Shown here: piece after piece, positions 9,261 to 17,468 of the stretch | Position numbering within the stretch: the stretch's first letter is position 1 | How the letters are laid out: the number at the start of each line of letters is the position of its first letter | NCBI RefSeq assembly: GCF_017410345.1 | Contig: NZ_JAFQQZ010000021.1 | Location: 57,464-121,463, forward strand | Origin: Methanobrevibacter sp. | Lineage (GTDB): Archaea > Methanobacteriota > Methanobacteria > Methanobacteriales > Methanobacteriaceae | Direction of reading: 5' to 3' | Length of the DNA: 64,000 nt | Notes under the pieces: generated by a model | What the model was told of the DNA's origin: nothing | The model's input: the letters and a program-made list of their open reading frames with translations, nothing else | Databases searched by the model: none | Translations under genes and position numbers: made by a program

Positions 9261-9555
9261 CACCTTCACATCCTTGAATGTCATTTAAGTTGGCATTGAG
9301 TTCCTCATAGCTTTCCTTAATGTCCTTGACCTTTTCAAGAGTGTCCTTGTCAAGGCTTTCAACATCAACGATGTCCTTTTCGTTGACAACTTCCAAAGAA
9401 TCGGCTGCATACCACAATGCAGGTTCATCAAGTTTTACCCATTGCTCGTTGTCTTCCTCTTTCAAGTCAACAACTTTGCTTATGGTACCGGTTCCTGTAT
9501 ATCTTATAAAAGCGCCTACGTCAATGGTTTCTCCTCGAATATCACAAAAACTCAT
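9253..9555 (-). CDS. DUF2098 family protein
   Basis: This protein of about 100 residues resembles the DUF2098 family found mainly in methanogens. The core is IDVGAFIRYTGTGTISKVVDL followed by ALWYAADSLEVV, a small beta-barrel-like pattern. The function is not established. The frame opens ten codons earlier, but GGTGAT lies just before the ATG at 9555 (MSFCDIRG), so that start is preferred. The C terminus carries a Cys-Glu-Gly-Gly-Gly tail. It is followed on the same strand by nothing and preceded by the PRC-barrel gene 54 bp away, so the two may be co-transcribed. Confidence 0.75.
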   Translation of the reverse strand: MSFCDIRGETIDVGAFIRYTGTGTISKVVDLKEEDNEQWVKLDEPALWYAADSLEVVNEKDIVDVESLDKDTLEKVKDIKESYEELNANLNDIQGCEGGG

Positions 9556-9609
9556 GTTATCACCAATAAGTTTTAAACGCTTCAAAGAAGAAAATCAATA
9601 AAATTGAAT

Positions 9610-9945
9610 TTATTCTATTTTTACTTCTTCAGCTTCTTCTTCAGCTTCTTCCGCTTCATCAACAATTTCAGCTTCAACCTCTTCCACTTCTTCCTTGGAT
9701 TTTTCAGCTTCTTCAATTGCAGCTTCCTTGTTGATTTCCTTATCTAACAATACATAATCTCCAATGCTTTTTACATCTTCAAAGTCAACTTCGATTTTGT
9801 TGGAAGAGATGAAGTTTTTCTTGAGGACAACGGTAATAGCAGTGATTTTTCCTTCTACAGGATCAAATTCAGCATCATCGATCTTACCTACTTCATTTGC
9901 ATTGGCATCTAAAGCCATCATACCTAATAATTGTTTAATTTTCAT
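9610..9945 (-). CDS. PRC-barrel domain protein with acidic tail
   Basis: This is a 111-residue protein. Residues 1-75 form a PRC-barrel domain (MKIKQLLGMMALDANANEV, then EFDPVEGKITAI and VEFEDV-like strands), related to photosynthetic-reaction-centre H-subunit and RimM barrels. The last 35 residues are almost only Glu, Ala and Val (EEAEEEAEEV). Short archaeal PRC-barrel proteins of this size are often near cell-division or RNA-processing genes, and some are reported as division factors (CdpB). That link is an inference. GAGGT precedes the ATG. Confidence 0.8.
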   Translation of the reverse strand: MKIKQLLGMMALDANANEVGKIDDAEFDPVEGKITAITVVLKKNFISSNKIEVDFEDVKSIGDYVLLDKEINKEAAIEEAEKSKEEVEEVEAEIVDEAEEAEEEAEEVKIE

Positions 9946-10189
9946 TCTAATACCTCAATTATTAATTCTTATGAAATCATGTTAATAAAATATTAATTTA
10001 ACATAATCTCAATTATTTAAGAATATGAATTGAAAATTATATAAACTTATCTAAAAATTTCTTTTATAGTAATAAAATTTATATAATATATGAAAATAAT
10101 TTAATATTTTAAGAGGCAAATATAAGTATAGCAATTAAAATAATTATAAGAAACAATATTATGAAGAACATTTATCAGTGGTGGACTGA

Positions 10190-11896
10190 ATGGAAGAAGC
10201 GTGTCGAATTATCATAGAAGATATCATAAATGGAAAGATAAGCACTCGCCGTGAGCTTGAAGTGGAAAAAAGACAGCTCTGCAGAGATAGGAATCTGAAG
10301 AAATTTATGAGCAATTCTGTAATCCTGGAACATGCAAGCCTTGAGGAAAAGAAGATCGTTTCCAATCTGCTCAAGAAGAAACCGACCAGAACAATCTCTG
10401 GAGTGGCAATCGTTGCAGTCATGTGCCATCCCCACCAATGCCCTCACGGAAGATGCTATTACTGTCCGGAAAGCGACATAGCACCTCCAAGCTATACCGG
10501 TGAGGAACCTGCCGCACTTAGAGGCAGAATGTTCAAGTTCCATCCATATGTCCAATGCTACAACCGCCTGAAGCAATTGCATAAGGTAGGACATCCCATC
10601 GATAAGGTGGAACTGATCATCATGGGAGGAACCTTTCCTTCAAAGGATATCTGCTATCAGGAATGGTTCGTTTCCCAATGCCTTAAGGCAATGAGCGATT
10701 TCGGAGTGATTCTTGAAAACATCACTGAAATCGATGACATCGAGTCATTTGAAAAGGAAGACCTTTTGAAATATCCTCCATACAGCAACAATGCCCTTAA
10801 GACTTATCCTCCAAGCGATTATGTCCTTATAGATGACATCCAAAGGATCAATGAAAGCTCCAAGGTCAGATGCATTGGAATGACCTTTGAGACAAGACCT
10901 GACTACTGCAAGGAGCCTCATGTTGACAGAATGCTGAATATGGGTGTCACAAGGGTTGAATTAGGGGTTCAGACCATTCACAACCATATTTATGAAAAGA
11001 TCAAGAGAGGGCACACCGTTGAGGATGTCATTGATGCAAACAGAATCCTAAGGGATTCCGGAGTTAAGGTAGCCATGCATATGATGCCTGGACTTTTCCC
11101 ACTTGCAAGGGAGGAGCCTAGAATAGAGCAATGCCCAGAAAAGGATCTGGAGATGTTCAAGGAAATATTCACCAATGAGAACTTCAAGCCGGACATGCTA
11201 AAGATCTATCCTTGCCTTGTAACTGAAGGCAGTGAACTCCATCAATTATGGAAAGAAGGAAAATACAGACCTTATAGCGATGAGGAAGCAGTTGACCTGA
11301 TTGTGCAAATCAAGAAGATTCTTCCTAAATGGGTAAGGACCATGAGAATCCAAAGGGATATCCCTTCAACATTGATTGAGGATGGGGTCAAGAAATCAAA
11401 CCTGGGGGAACTTGTCTATAACCGTCTTGAGGAAGAGGATATCAATTGCCAATGCATAAGATGCAGGGAAATAGGCCATAAGAAGACAAAAGAGGAGTAC
11501 ACTCTTGATGATTATAAGCTCTTTGAAGAGGATTACATTGCTACAAATGGACAGGAACATTTCCTATCAATTGAAGACATAAATGAGGAAAGCCTTGCAG
11601 GATTCTTAAGATTGAGAATGCCTTCCCCAAAAGCCCATAGGGAAGAGATAGATGATAAGACAGCCATTGTACGGGAATTGCATGTTTACGGAAATATGTT
11701 GAAAATAGGTCAAAAAGGAAATAACATTGGTCAGCACACAGGCTTTGGTGAGAAATTGCTTAAGCGTGCAGAGGAGATAAGCATTGACCAGAACAAGGAA
11801 GAGCTTTTGATCATCAGCGGAATTGGGGCAAGAAACTATTACCGTAAGTTCGGATATGAACGTAAAGGTCCTTATATGTCTAAGAAATTAGTATAA
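10190..11896 (+). CDS. elp3: Elp3: tRNA U34 carboxymethyl-modifying radical SAM / acetyltransferase
   Basis: Elp3 uses a radical SAM domain and a GNAT domain to place a carboxymethyl group on C5 of uridine 34 in tRNA anticodons, using acetyl-CoA. The 568-residue sequence has the iron-sulfur cysteines at 79, 84, 89 and 92 ([18 protein letters not shown]). It then has FETRPDYC and [11 protein letters not shown] in the radical SAM barrel, and a C-terminal GNAT region (about 470-568: [36 protein letters not shown]). It stands alone, as usual in archaea. GGTGGA precedes the ATG. A strong hairpin follows the gene. Confidence 0.94.
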   Translation: MEEACRIIIEDIINGKISTRRELEVEKRQLCRDRNLKKFMSNSVILEHASLEEKKIVSNLLKKKPTRTISGVAIVAVMCHPHQCPHGRCYYCPESDIAPPSYTGEEPAALRGRMFKFHPYVQCYNRLKQLHKVGHPIDKVELIIMGGTFPSKDICYQEWFVSQCLKAMSDFGVILENITEIDDIESFEKEDLLKYPPYSNNALKTYPPSDYVLIDDIQRINESSKVRCIGMTFETRPDYCKEPHVDRMLNMGVTRVELGVQTIHNHIYEKIKRGHTVEDVIDANRILRDSGVKVAMHMMPGLFPLAREEPRIEQCPEKDLEMFKEIFTNENFKPDMLKIYPCLVTEGSELHQLWKEGKYRPYSDEEAVDLIVQIKKILPKWVRTMRIQRDIPSTLIEDGVKKSNLGELVYNRLEEEDINCQCIRCREIGHKKTKEEYTLDDYKLFEEDYIATNGQEHFLSIEDINEESLAGFLRLRMPSPKAHREEIDDKTAIVRELHVYGNMLKIGQKGNNIGQHTGFGEKLLKRAEEISIDQNKEELLIISGIGARNYYRKFGYERKGPYMSKKLV

Positions 11897-11923
11897 ATAA
11901 ATTATTTTTAGATAATGTTTCAA

Positions 11924-11962
11924 GATTGTTTCACATATTTTCTTAAAAATATTGAAACAATC
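11924..11962. other. Long imperfect hairpin downstream of elp3
   Basis: GATTGTTTCA (11924-11933) pairs with TGAAACAATC (11953-11962). Inside, ATATTTT pairs with AAAATAT around a CTTA loop, with one bulged C, giving a stem of about 17 bp. No poly-T follows on the plus strand, so it is not a classical terminator. It may be an mRNA end structure or regulatory element between elp3 and deoC. Confidence 0.6.
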
Positions 11963-11983
11963 AGACAAGACAAAAGTATTATA

Positions 11984-12001
11984 TAGTTTGAAGTTAAACT
12001 A
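11984..12001. promoter_or_regulatory. Inverted repeat in the deoC upstream region
   Basis: TAGTTT and AAACTA flank a 6-nt spacer at 11984-12001, embedded in a TATATAG...CTATTATATA context. It is about 170 bp upstream of deoC and could be an operator overlapping a TATA element. This is only a sequence pattern. Confidence 0.3.
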
Positions 12002-12079
12002 ACTATTATATACATATAAAACTAATATTAATTTAATGGATGATATTTTTAAAATATTTGAAATTAAATTAGATTGATA

Positions 12080-12138
12080 AATCATATTTATTGGAGATTA
12101 TGATTTGATTTAATATGAATCATATTTATTGGAGATTA
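12080..12138 (+). repeat. 21-bp direct repeat in the deoC leader, containing SD-like GGAG
   Basis: AATCATATTTATTGGAGATTA is found at 12080-12100 and 12118-12138, an exact 21-bp match at 38-bp offset. Each copy carries TTGGAGATTA, which resembles a ribosome binding site but has no start codon near. The true site, GGGAGATGA, is just before the deoC ATG. Confidence 0.75.
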
Positions 12139-12169
12139 GAATCGTTTTAAAAATAGGGAGATGACTTAA

Positions 12170-12895
12170 ATGATCAACAAAGCTGAAAAACTTGCACAAG
12201 CTATTGAATTTACTCATTTGGATAATACTGCAACAGTAGAGGAGATGAAGGCATTCTTCGCAAAAGCTAAGGAATATCCTTTCTATGCAGTTGTAGTCTT
12301 GCCACATTTCGTTAAATTGGCAAAAGAGGAATTGAAGGACACAGACATGAAAGTGGTTACTGTTGTCGACTTCCCATTAGGTGCTGGAAACACTGAAGGA
12401 AAAGTGGCTGAAGCGAAAGCTGCAATTGCAGACGGCGCAGATGAAATCGACATGATGGCAAACATTCCTGCAATCAAGGAACGTGACTTCGAATATGTGA
12501 AAAATGACATTGCAGCAGTCAAGGAAGCGGTTGGAGACCACATCCTTAAGGTAATTATTGAAAACCCTCTTCTTAATGAAGATGAAATGGCAGGAGCTTC
12601 CAGAATGTGTGAAGAGGGAGGAGCTGATTTCGTCAAGACCTCAAGCGGTTTCAATGGAAAACAGCATTTCTATTCCTTGATGGAAAGTTTAAGAATCATG
12701 AAAAAGAATGCACCTCACCTTGAAATGAAAGCGGCAGGTGGGATTGACAACTATAAATTAGCAAATAATGTCCTTGCTGCAGGTGTTACCAAGATTGGAA
12801 CCTCATCAGGACACATAATTATGGATCAACTTAATCATGTGCTTGACAACCAGAAAGTGGATCCTAATCAAAAAACAGGCCCTAGGCTTATTTAA
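12170..12895 (+). CDS. deoC: Deoxyribose-phosphate aldolase
   Basis: DeoC cleaves 2-deoxyribose 5-phosphate to glyceraldehyde 3-phosphate and acetaldehyde, or runs in reverse. In archaea it may serve nucleoside salvage or pentose supply. The 241-residue class I aldolase shows FTHLDNTAT near the N terminus, VDFPLGAG, DEIDMMANI and the Schiff-base lysine in DFVKTSSGF (Lys156). LEMKAAGGI and KIGTSSG form the phosphate-binding end of the barrel. The family length is normal. AGGGAGATGA precedes the ATG, and an unusual repeated leader lies upstream. Confidence 0.93.
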   Translation: MINKAEKLAQAIEFTHLDNTATVEEMKAFFAKAKEYPFYAVVVLPHFVKLAKEELKDTDMKVVTVVDFPLGAGNTEGKVAEAKAAIADGADEIDMMANIPAIKERDFEYVKNDIAAVKEAVGDHILKVIIENPLLNEDEMAGASRMCEEGGADFVKTSSGFNGKQHFYSLMESLRIMKKNAPHLEMKAAGGIDNYKLANNVLAAGVTKIGTSSGHIIMDQLNHVLDNQKVDPNQKTGPRLI

Positions 12896-12958
12896 ACATT
12901 TTTAAGAAATTTTAAATTTTAAATTTCTTTTTTTATTTTATTTTTATAAGTTTTTTAT

Positions 12959-13042
12959 AACTCTTTTTAAAATAGAAATTTCTTCTTTTTTTACTTATTT
13001 TTTTTAAATATTATAAATCAACTCTTTTTAAAATAGAAATTT
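12959..13042. repeat. 23-bp direct repeat downstream of deoC
   Basis: AACTCTTTTTAAAATAGAAATTT occurs at 12959-12981 and 13020-13042, offset 61 bp, in the T-rich region between deoC and the tRNA genes. On the plus strand the copies are T-rich and may contribute to termination. Confidence 0.6.
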
Positions 13043-13134
13043 TTTAGTTTTTATTCTTTTAATTAGGTTTAGTTTTGTCTTTTTTAAAAAATAGTTCGTA
13101 TAAATAAAAACTAAATATTCTTGGATAAAAAAAG

Positions 13135-13207
<73 letters not shown>

Positions 13208-13210
13208 AAA

Positions 13211-13282
13211 TGGACCGAACGAGATTCGAACTCGTGATCACCGCCATGTCAAGGCGGTATCATACCCCTAGACCACCGGTCC
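13211..13282 (-). tRNA. tRNA-Asp (GTC)
   Basis: The minus strand folds as a tRNA. The acceptor stem starts GGACCGG and ends with the complementary TCGGTCC plus discriminator A. The D arm is TGGTCTAGGGGTATGA, the anticodon arm CCGCC-TTGACAT-GGCGG with anticodon GTC, and the T arm GAGTTCGAATCTC. CCA is not encoded. A TATA-like TTTATATA lies about 31-38 nt upstream (13313-13320). Confidence 0.96.
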
Positions 13283-13558
13283 TTCTTACTCATTAAAATA
13301 TGTTTATAATTATATATAAATGTTTCTAAAACTAGTTTTTTTGAAATTTAAATCGAAAAATTCCAATTAAAAATAACTCTTTTTAAAAACGAAAAACCTT
13401 AAAAACCGAGGTCTAGAATCAATCATCTAAGATGATAGACATATTAAAATATGTTAATAATTGCATATAAACTTAATGGAAAAAATAGATTGAGAAATAT
13501 AATTAGATAATGATAAATTCATTTAAAAATAGATAAAAGTGGATAAAAAATTTGAAAA
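13283..13558 (-). other. Intergenic stretch with tRNA promoter, a promoter copy and a hairpin
   Basis: Apart from the tRNA promoter (ATTAAAATATGTTTATAATTATATATAAA, about 13292-13320 on the plus strand), a close copy is at about 13443-13471 (ATTAAAATATG TT then ATAATTGCATATAAA). On the minus strand the copy is followed by ATCATC-TTA-GATGAT, a 6-bp stem with 3-nt loop, then GACCTCGG and T-runs. This could be a small RNA gene or the relic of a lost tRNA. No ORF is supported. Confidence 0.4.
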
Positions 13559-13566
13559 AAAAAATA

Positions 13567-13592
13567 ATTGGCCAATAAAGATCTTGGCCAAT
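13567..13592 (-). terminator. Terminator of the first histone gene
   Basis: ATTGGCCAA (13567-13575) pairs with TTGGCCAAT (13584-13592) around an 8-nt loop. On the minus strand this 9-bp hairpin is followed by TTATTTTTTTTTT. It lies about 30 bp after the histone stop codon and looks like an intrinsic terminator. Confidence 0.7.
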
Positions 13593-13623
13593 AGTTAACA
13601 GTTAAAAACTAGAGATAACAAAA

Positions 13624-13824
13624 TTATTTGATTGCTAATTTGATATCTTCAGCTTTTACGGTTTTTCTACCAGCGTGGCGTGCGAAATTAACTGCTTTTT
13701 TAGCTAATTCGTCACCTTTTTCTTCAAGAGCTTCAGCTAATGCAACTTTTGCATCATCACTAATTCTTTGTGCGCCAGCATTTTTTAAAATACGACCGAC
13801 AGGTGCGATTGGTAATTCACTCAT
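13624..13824 (-). CDS. HMf-type archaeal histone
   Basis: This 66-residue protein is a single histone fold that wraps DNA as dimers and longer hypernucleosomes. The sequence [20 protein letters not shown] matches the HMfA/HMfB N terminus. The [12 protein letters not shown] segment with the Arg-Lys-Thr DNA-contact loop is canonical. The frame is open to 13857, but GGAGGTGA ends 6 nt before the ATG at 13824, and 66 residues is the normal size. A strong terminator follows. A paralogue is at 54452. Confidence 0.95.
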   Translation of the reverse strand: MSELPIAPVGRILKNAGAQRISDDAKVALAEALEEKGDELAKKAVNFARHAGRKTVKAEDIKLAIK

Positions 13825-14452
13825 ATTTTCACCTCCAATTGAAAGTTTATTATACATAGTATATAAATGTTTTGCTTTTTTAATGGCATTAAATCACTTA
13901 TTATCCAAAAAATAGTAATAAAAATATAGATTTTCGAATAATGAGAAATATTAAAACTCATTAGAAAAATATAATAGAAAATATATAAAAAATGGGATTT
14001 TTAAAGCCTTAGAACTCTTAAAAATTAAACCTTTTAAAAACTCTTAATTCTTTAAATAAATAGCCAAATATCTTTATTTAATCAAATAAAGAACATATAG
14101 TCTTTAAAAAAGCAAAATAAGAAAATTTTTCTTTAAAAGCTAAATAAAATATTAATCAGTCTTTAAAATAAAAATACAAGATAAATTTAAGGTTAATTCA
14201 AAAAATAGTCAATTTTAAAAGAGTTTTTTACCTAAATTTTCTAAGAATTTTCTAAATAAAAAAATAATGAAAATTATATGATGAAATTGATGGAAAATAG
14301 AAAAAAATACTTAAAAAAATCATTAGGGAATTATTAATTCAATAAAAGGAAAATAAGAAAAGAATAAAAGAAAAAAATTTATCTAAAAAATCAACAAGTT
14401 AAAAGAAAAAAAGAAAATTTTGATCAAATATTAAACAGTCATTGAAAAAGAA
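13825..14452. other. Gene-free AT-rich stretch
   Basis: After the histone promoter region, about 600 bp hold no supportable ORF or RNA. The sequence is very A/T-rich with scattered TTTAAAA and CTCTTAA motifs. I see no clear hairpin beyond simple A/T complementarity, and a partial TTTTGATCAAA near 14421 resembles the dispersed terminator element at 21003 and 30374. Confidence 0.6.
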
Positions 14453-15727
14453 CTAAATCTTATGACCAATCAAATAAGTTCCGGTTGTCTTGTCAATGTG
14501 AACCTTGATGAATTCCCCTAACTCGACATCATGAACAACCACAGGAACATATGAATCGGTCTTTGCAATGAATCCTCCTTTGGAACCCTTTTCAACAACC
14601 AATGCATTCAATTCCTTATCCTGAAGGCATTTGTTTTCATCTTCAATGATTTCAAACTTAAGGTCAGATAGGATCTTGGACCTTCTCTTCATATCCTCAA
14701 ATGGAATGTTCTCAAGATTAGATGAAGTAGCACCTTCCCTATGCTGATATTTGGATAGATGAATCAGATTGAATTTGATCTCTTCAATCAATTCCTTAGT
14801 CTTCAGGAAGTCCTCTTCAGTTTCAGTAGGATATCCTATGATGATATCGGTAGCCAATGTAAGGTCTGGAATTTCCTCCTTGAACCTGTAGACAATTTTC
14901 TTATATTCCTCAACTGTATGATTCCTTCTCATATGCTTCAGGACTGCATCACTGCCTGATTGTATAGGCATATGAATGAACTTATACACCTTTTCCATCT
15001 TAAATGCATCAATCAGATCCTCAAGGTCGCTTCCAATGTTTTTAGGGTGCATCATTCCAACACGTACCCTAAAGTCCCCTTCCAGACTAGCCACTTCCCT
15101 GATTAAATCAGCCAACCTTTCTCCAGTGTCCTTTCCAAATGCGGAAGTGTCCTGAGCGGTTAGCTCAATCTCAACACAGCCATCTTCAATGGCTTCTTTG
15201 GCTTCCTTGACAATGTCCGCAATAGGATAGCTGTTGAGATGTCCTCTTGCAAAACGGGTGCAGCAATAGCTGCAGGAACCTAAACATCCCTCACAGATTT
15301 GGATAACATGAATATATGGGTCCTTACGTATCTTAGGAACACAAACCTTAGGCTCATCTGAAAAGCCGAACTCCCTAAGCATCTCTCCACCGACAGCTGA
15401 CTTGACAACTTCAGCAGTCTTATTCAATTGGTGGGGACCTATCCATGAACAGTTTGGCCCTATGGCATCAAGCTTCTTTTGATCCACTTCAACCATGCAT
15501 CCTGCAACGATTATTTCCTTATCCGGAAATTCCTTCTGAAGAGCCTTGATTCTATTGATGACCTTGCTTTCAGTAGGCAACTTTACATAACAGGTATTCA
15601 CAATGATTGCATCCGCTTCCTCATAGCTCTCTGCAATCTCAATATCATTGACATTTAAGATACCTGCCATGATTTCAGAATCAGCCTGATTGAATGTACA
15701 TCCGTAAGTCTCTATAAACACTTTCAT
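14453..15727 (-). CDS. tRNA t6A37 methylthiotransferase (MtaB / CDKAL1 type)
   Basis: This radical SAM methylthiotransferase should add a methylthio group to N6-threonylcarbamoyladenosine at tRNA position 37. It has the three family domains. The UPF0004 domain carries Cys10, Cys46 and Cys77 for an auxiliary cluster. The radical SAM motif CLGSCSYC has Cys148, Cys152 and Cys155. A TRAM domain covers roughly residues 360-424. Length (424) and the archaeal sequence QICEGCLGSCSYCCTRFARG match the archaeal/eukaryotic e-MtaB branch. GATGATA precedes the ATG. It may be co-transcribed with the zinc-ribbon gene upstream (77 bp gap). Confidence 0.88.
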   Translation of the reverse strand: MKVFIETYGCTFNQADSEIMAGILNVNDIEIAESYEEADAIIVNTCYVKLPTESKVINRIKALQKEFPDKEIIVAGCMVEVDQKKLDAIGPNCSWIGPHQLNKTAEVVKSAVGGEMLREFGFSDEPKVCVPKIRKDPYIHVIQICEGCLGSCSYCCTRFARGHLNSYPIADIVKEAKEAIEDGCVEIELTAQDTSAFGKDTGERLADLIREVASLEGDFRVRVGMMHPKNIGSDLEDLIDAFKMEKVYKFIHMPIQSGSDAVLKHMRRNHTVEEYKKIVYRFKEEIPDLTLATDIIIGYPTETEEDFLKTKELIEEIKFNLIHLSKYQHREGATSSNLENIPFEDMKRRSKILSDLKFEIIEDENKCLQDKELNALVVEKGSKGGFIAKTDSYVPVVVHDVELGEFIKVHIDKTTGTYLIGHKI

Positions 15728-15804
15728 ATTATCATCTAAAAATAGAAATAAGTTCTTTTGGGATAATATTAAATCCCAAATTAAATGAATAAAAATTAAA
15801 TAAA

Positions 15805-16449
15805 TTATTTTTTAGGTTTCTTGTCCAAAGGCTTTGCCTGAACAATATATTTGGTCAAGTCATAATCATAATGATTGAACTTGACAGGCTTTGCATAAAC
15901 TCTCTTGATGACCTTTGCCTTTGCATAACCTTTGGTAGTCTTTCTCTCTTCTGTCTTGATCACATGAACTCTTGCAACATACTTATCGATTTTAAGAATG
16001 TCATCAACCGCTATCTTGAAGTCACGTTCGGTTTCACATTTGAATGACGCAACTTTTCCATGCAAGTCGATTGAAACGCCAAAACGTGCAGGAATCTCTT
16101 CAGATGAAGCCCAAATGGTACTTACCTCACGTGCAATGGCTTTCTTAACTCTCTTTTCTCCTTCAAGCTCCAAAGAAGTGATCTTCACCTTTCCAAGCTC
16201 TGACATCAGGAAATCCCCGACTGCAAGTTCCTCATCAGGGAATAAGTCAATAAATATCTTATGAGTATCTTCATGTTCACTAATGATCAATCTATATGGC
16301 TTCGGATTTTCCTGGGCAATCCTTTCCTTATAAACGGAACCGCATTCGTCACATTTCAATAGGAATTCTCTGATTTCCTTGCTTTTGCCCTTGATGAGCT
16401 TATTCTTTAAAATGACTGCCTCATCACATCCGCAAACTGGACAAACCAT
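15805..16449 (-). CDS. HVO_0476-type zinc-ribbon protein (COG1326)
   Basis: This 214-residue protein starts with a zinc ribbon: CPVC at Cys3/Cys6 and CDEC at Cys33/Cys36. A beta-rich middle (IDLFPDEELAVGDFL) and a C-terminal Lys-rich region (ERKTTKGYAKAKVIKRVY) follow. The pattern matches the archaeal zinc-finger family typified by HVO_0476, of unknown function. The basic tail suggests RNA or DNA binding, but this is inference. GAGGTGA precedes the ATG. The methylthiotransferase gene is directly downstream. Confidence 0.75.
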   Translation of the reverse strand: MVCPVCGCDEAVILKNKLIKGKSKEIREFLLKCDECGSVYKERIAQENPKPYRLIISEHEDTHKIFIDLFPDEELAVGDFLMSELGKVKITSLELEGEKRVKKAIAREVSTIWASSEEIPARFGVSIDLHGKVASFKCETERDFKIAVDDILKIDKYVARVHVIKTEERKTTKGYAKAKVIKRVYAKPVKFNHYDYDLTKYIVQAKPLDKKPKK

Positions 16450-16828
16450 ATTCTCACCTCACTCACTTTTGTTTTCATTATTCATCATATGACATAGCCA
16501 ACAATCAATCTGAAATCTTAAGATTCAATAAAACAATTAATCAAACATATCATAATCTTTCTCAATTTGAAAAATTAAAAAAAATAATTAAAAATAGCTA
16601 TGTCATTAATTTAAATTAATAAATTTAATTGATTATTATAATATTATAGATTAAGTTAATTATAAACTTATGTATTGATTTTGAAAAAAATATGAAAAAA
16701 TCAATCTAAAAAATAAAGAAAAAACATATTCAAAATGATGGTCTTTAAAATAAAAGTTTGATTAATTTAATAAATGGTTTAGTACGCCAATACTATTTTA
16801 AGCAAACAATCAATCAATTTAATTAAAG
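16450..16828. other. Gene-free intergenic stretch
   Basis: About 380 bp without a supportable gene. It holds the presumed promoter of the zinc-ribbon gene on the minus strand and the 3' region of the LeuD-type gene. I see no strong repeat or hairpin. Confidence 0.6.
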
Positions 16829-17314
16829 TTATTCCTTTTCCTTTAAATAATGTTTAACTAGACCACCATCAGACAATATATTTATCATGAATTCTTCAAA
16901 AGCTTGGAATTCAACTTCAATGTTTTTGGTCTCATTGACAATGATTCCCTTTTCCAAATCAACAGATACGATGTCGCCGTCATCGGCTTCAATGTCTGCA
17001 ACCACAACAGGGAGACCTATGTTGATTGCATTCCTATAGAAGATACGGGCAAATGACTTTGCAATGATAGCTTCAACACCTGCCGCCTTGATGGCTACCG
17101 GTGCCTGTTCCCTTGAAGATCCGCAGCCAAAGTTCTCGCCGGCAAGAATCAGATCACCTTGCTCTACGTTTTTGGTAAAGTCTGCTCTTTCCCCTTCAAG
17201 AACATGTTCCGCCAAATCCTTTGGGTTGAATGTTCTCAAATATCTTCCAGGAATTATGACATCGGTGTCTATGTTGTCTCCAAAATTCCAAACCTTTCCT
17301 CTAATTTCAGCCAT
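16829..17314 (-). CDS. Small subunit of 3-isopropylmalate dehydratase / homoaconitase family (LeuD/HacB type)
   Basis: This subunit carries the swivelling domain of an aconitase-family hydro-lyase. Motifs are WNFGDNIDTDVIIPGRYLRT and GENFGCGSSREQAP, both canonical, and the length of about 161 residues is normal. Methanogens have two such enzymes, isopropylmalate isomerase (leucine) and homoaconitase (coenzyme B 2-oxosuberate route). The loop here reads Tyr-Leu-Arg-Thr (residues 25-28 from the ATG). In M. jannaschii the YLRT form is the homoaconitase, which favours HacB, but this is an inference from one loop. No large subunit is nearby. I use the ATG at 17314; a GTG nine bases earlier is possible. 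Confidence 0.85.
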   Translation of the reverse strand: MAEIRGKVWNFGDNIDTDVIIPGRYLRTFNPKDLAEHVLEGERADFTKNVEQGDLILAGENFGCGSSREQAPVAIKAAGVEAIIAKSFARIFYRNAINIGLPVVVADIEADDGDIVSVDLEKGIIVNETKNIEVEFQAFEEFMINILSDGGLVKHYLKEKE

Positions 17315-17383
17315 AGTATTCACTACATATATAAAATTTTCAATAAGATTTAAAAAATAAAAAGAAATAGTTAAAGGTTCTTT

Positions 17384-17468
17384 AACTATTTTTCAACTAA
17401 TAGCACAAAAACATTTAAACTATTTTTCAATTATAGCACAGATAAATAATATTTGAACTATTTTTCAA
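17384..17468 (-). repeat. Triplicated 3' end of the beta-RFAP synthase gene
   Basis: On the minus strand TTGAAAAATAGTT, which contains the last codons and TAG stop of the gene, occurs at 17468-17456, 17430-17418 and 17396-17384. Spacings are 38 and 34 bp. GTGCTAT precedes the second and third copies, so the unit is longer than the core. Confidence 0.8.

Noticed and set aside
10175..10594. Minus-strand ORF of 139 residues opposite elp3
   Set aside because: It lies wholly inside the conserved elp3 coding region (including its cluster cysteines) and has no recognisable domain.
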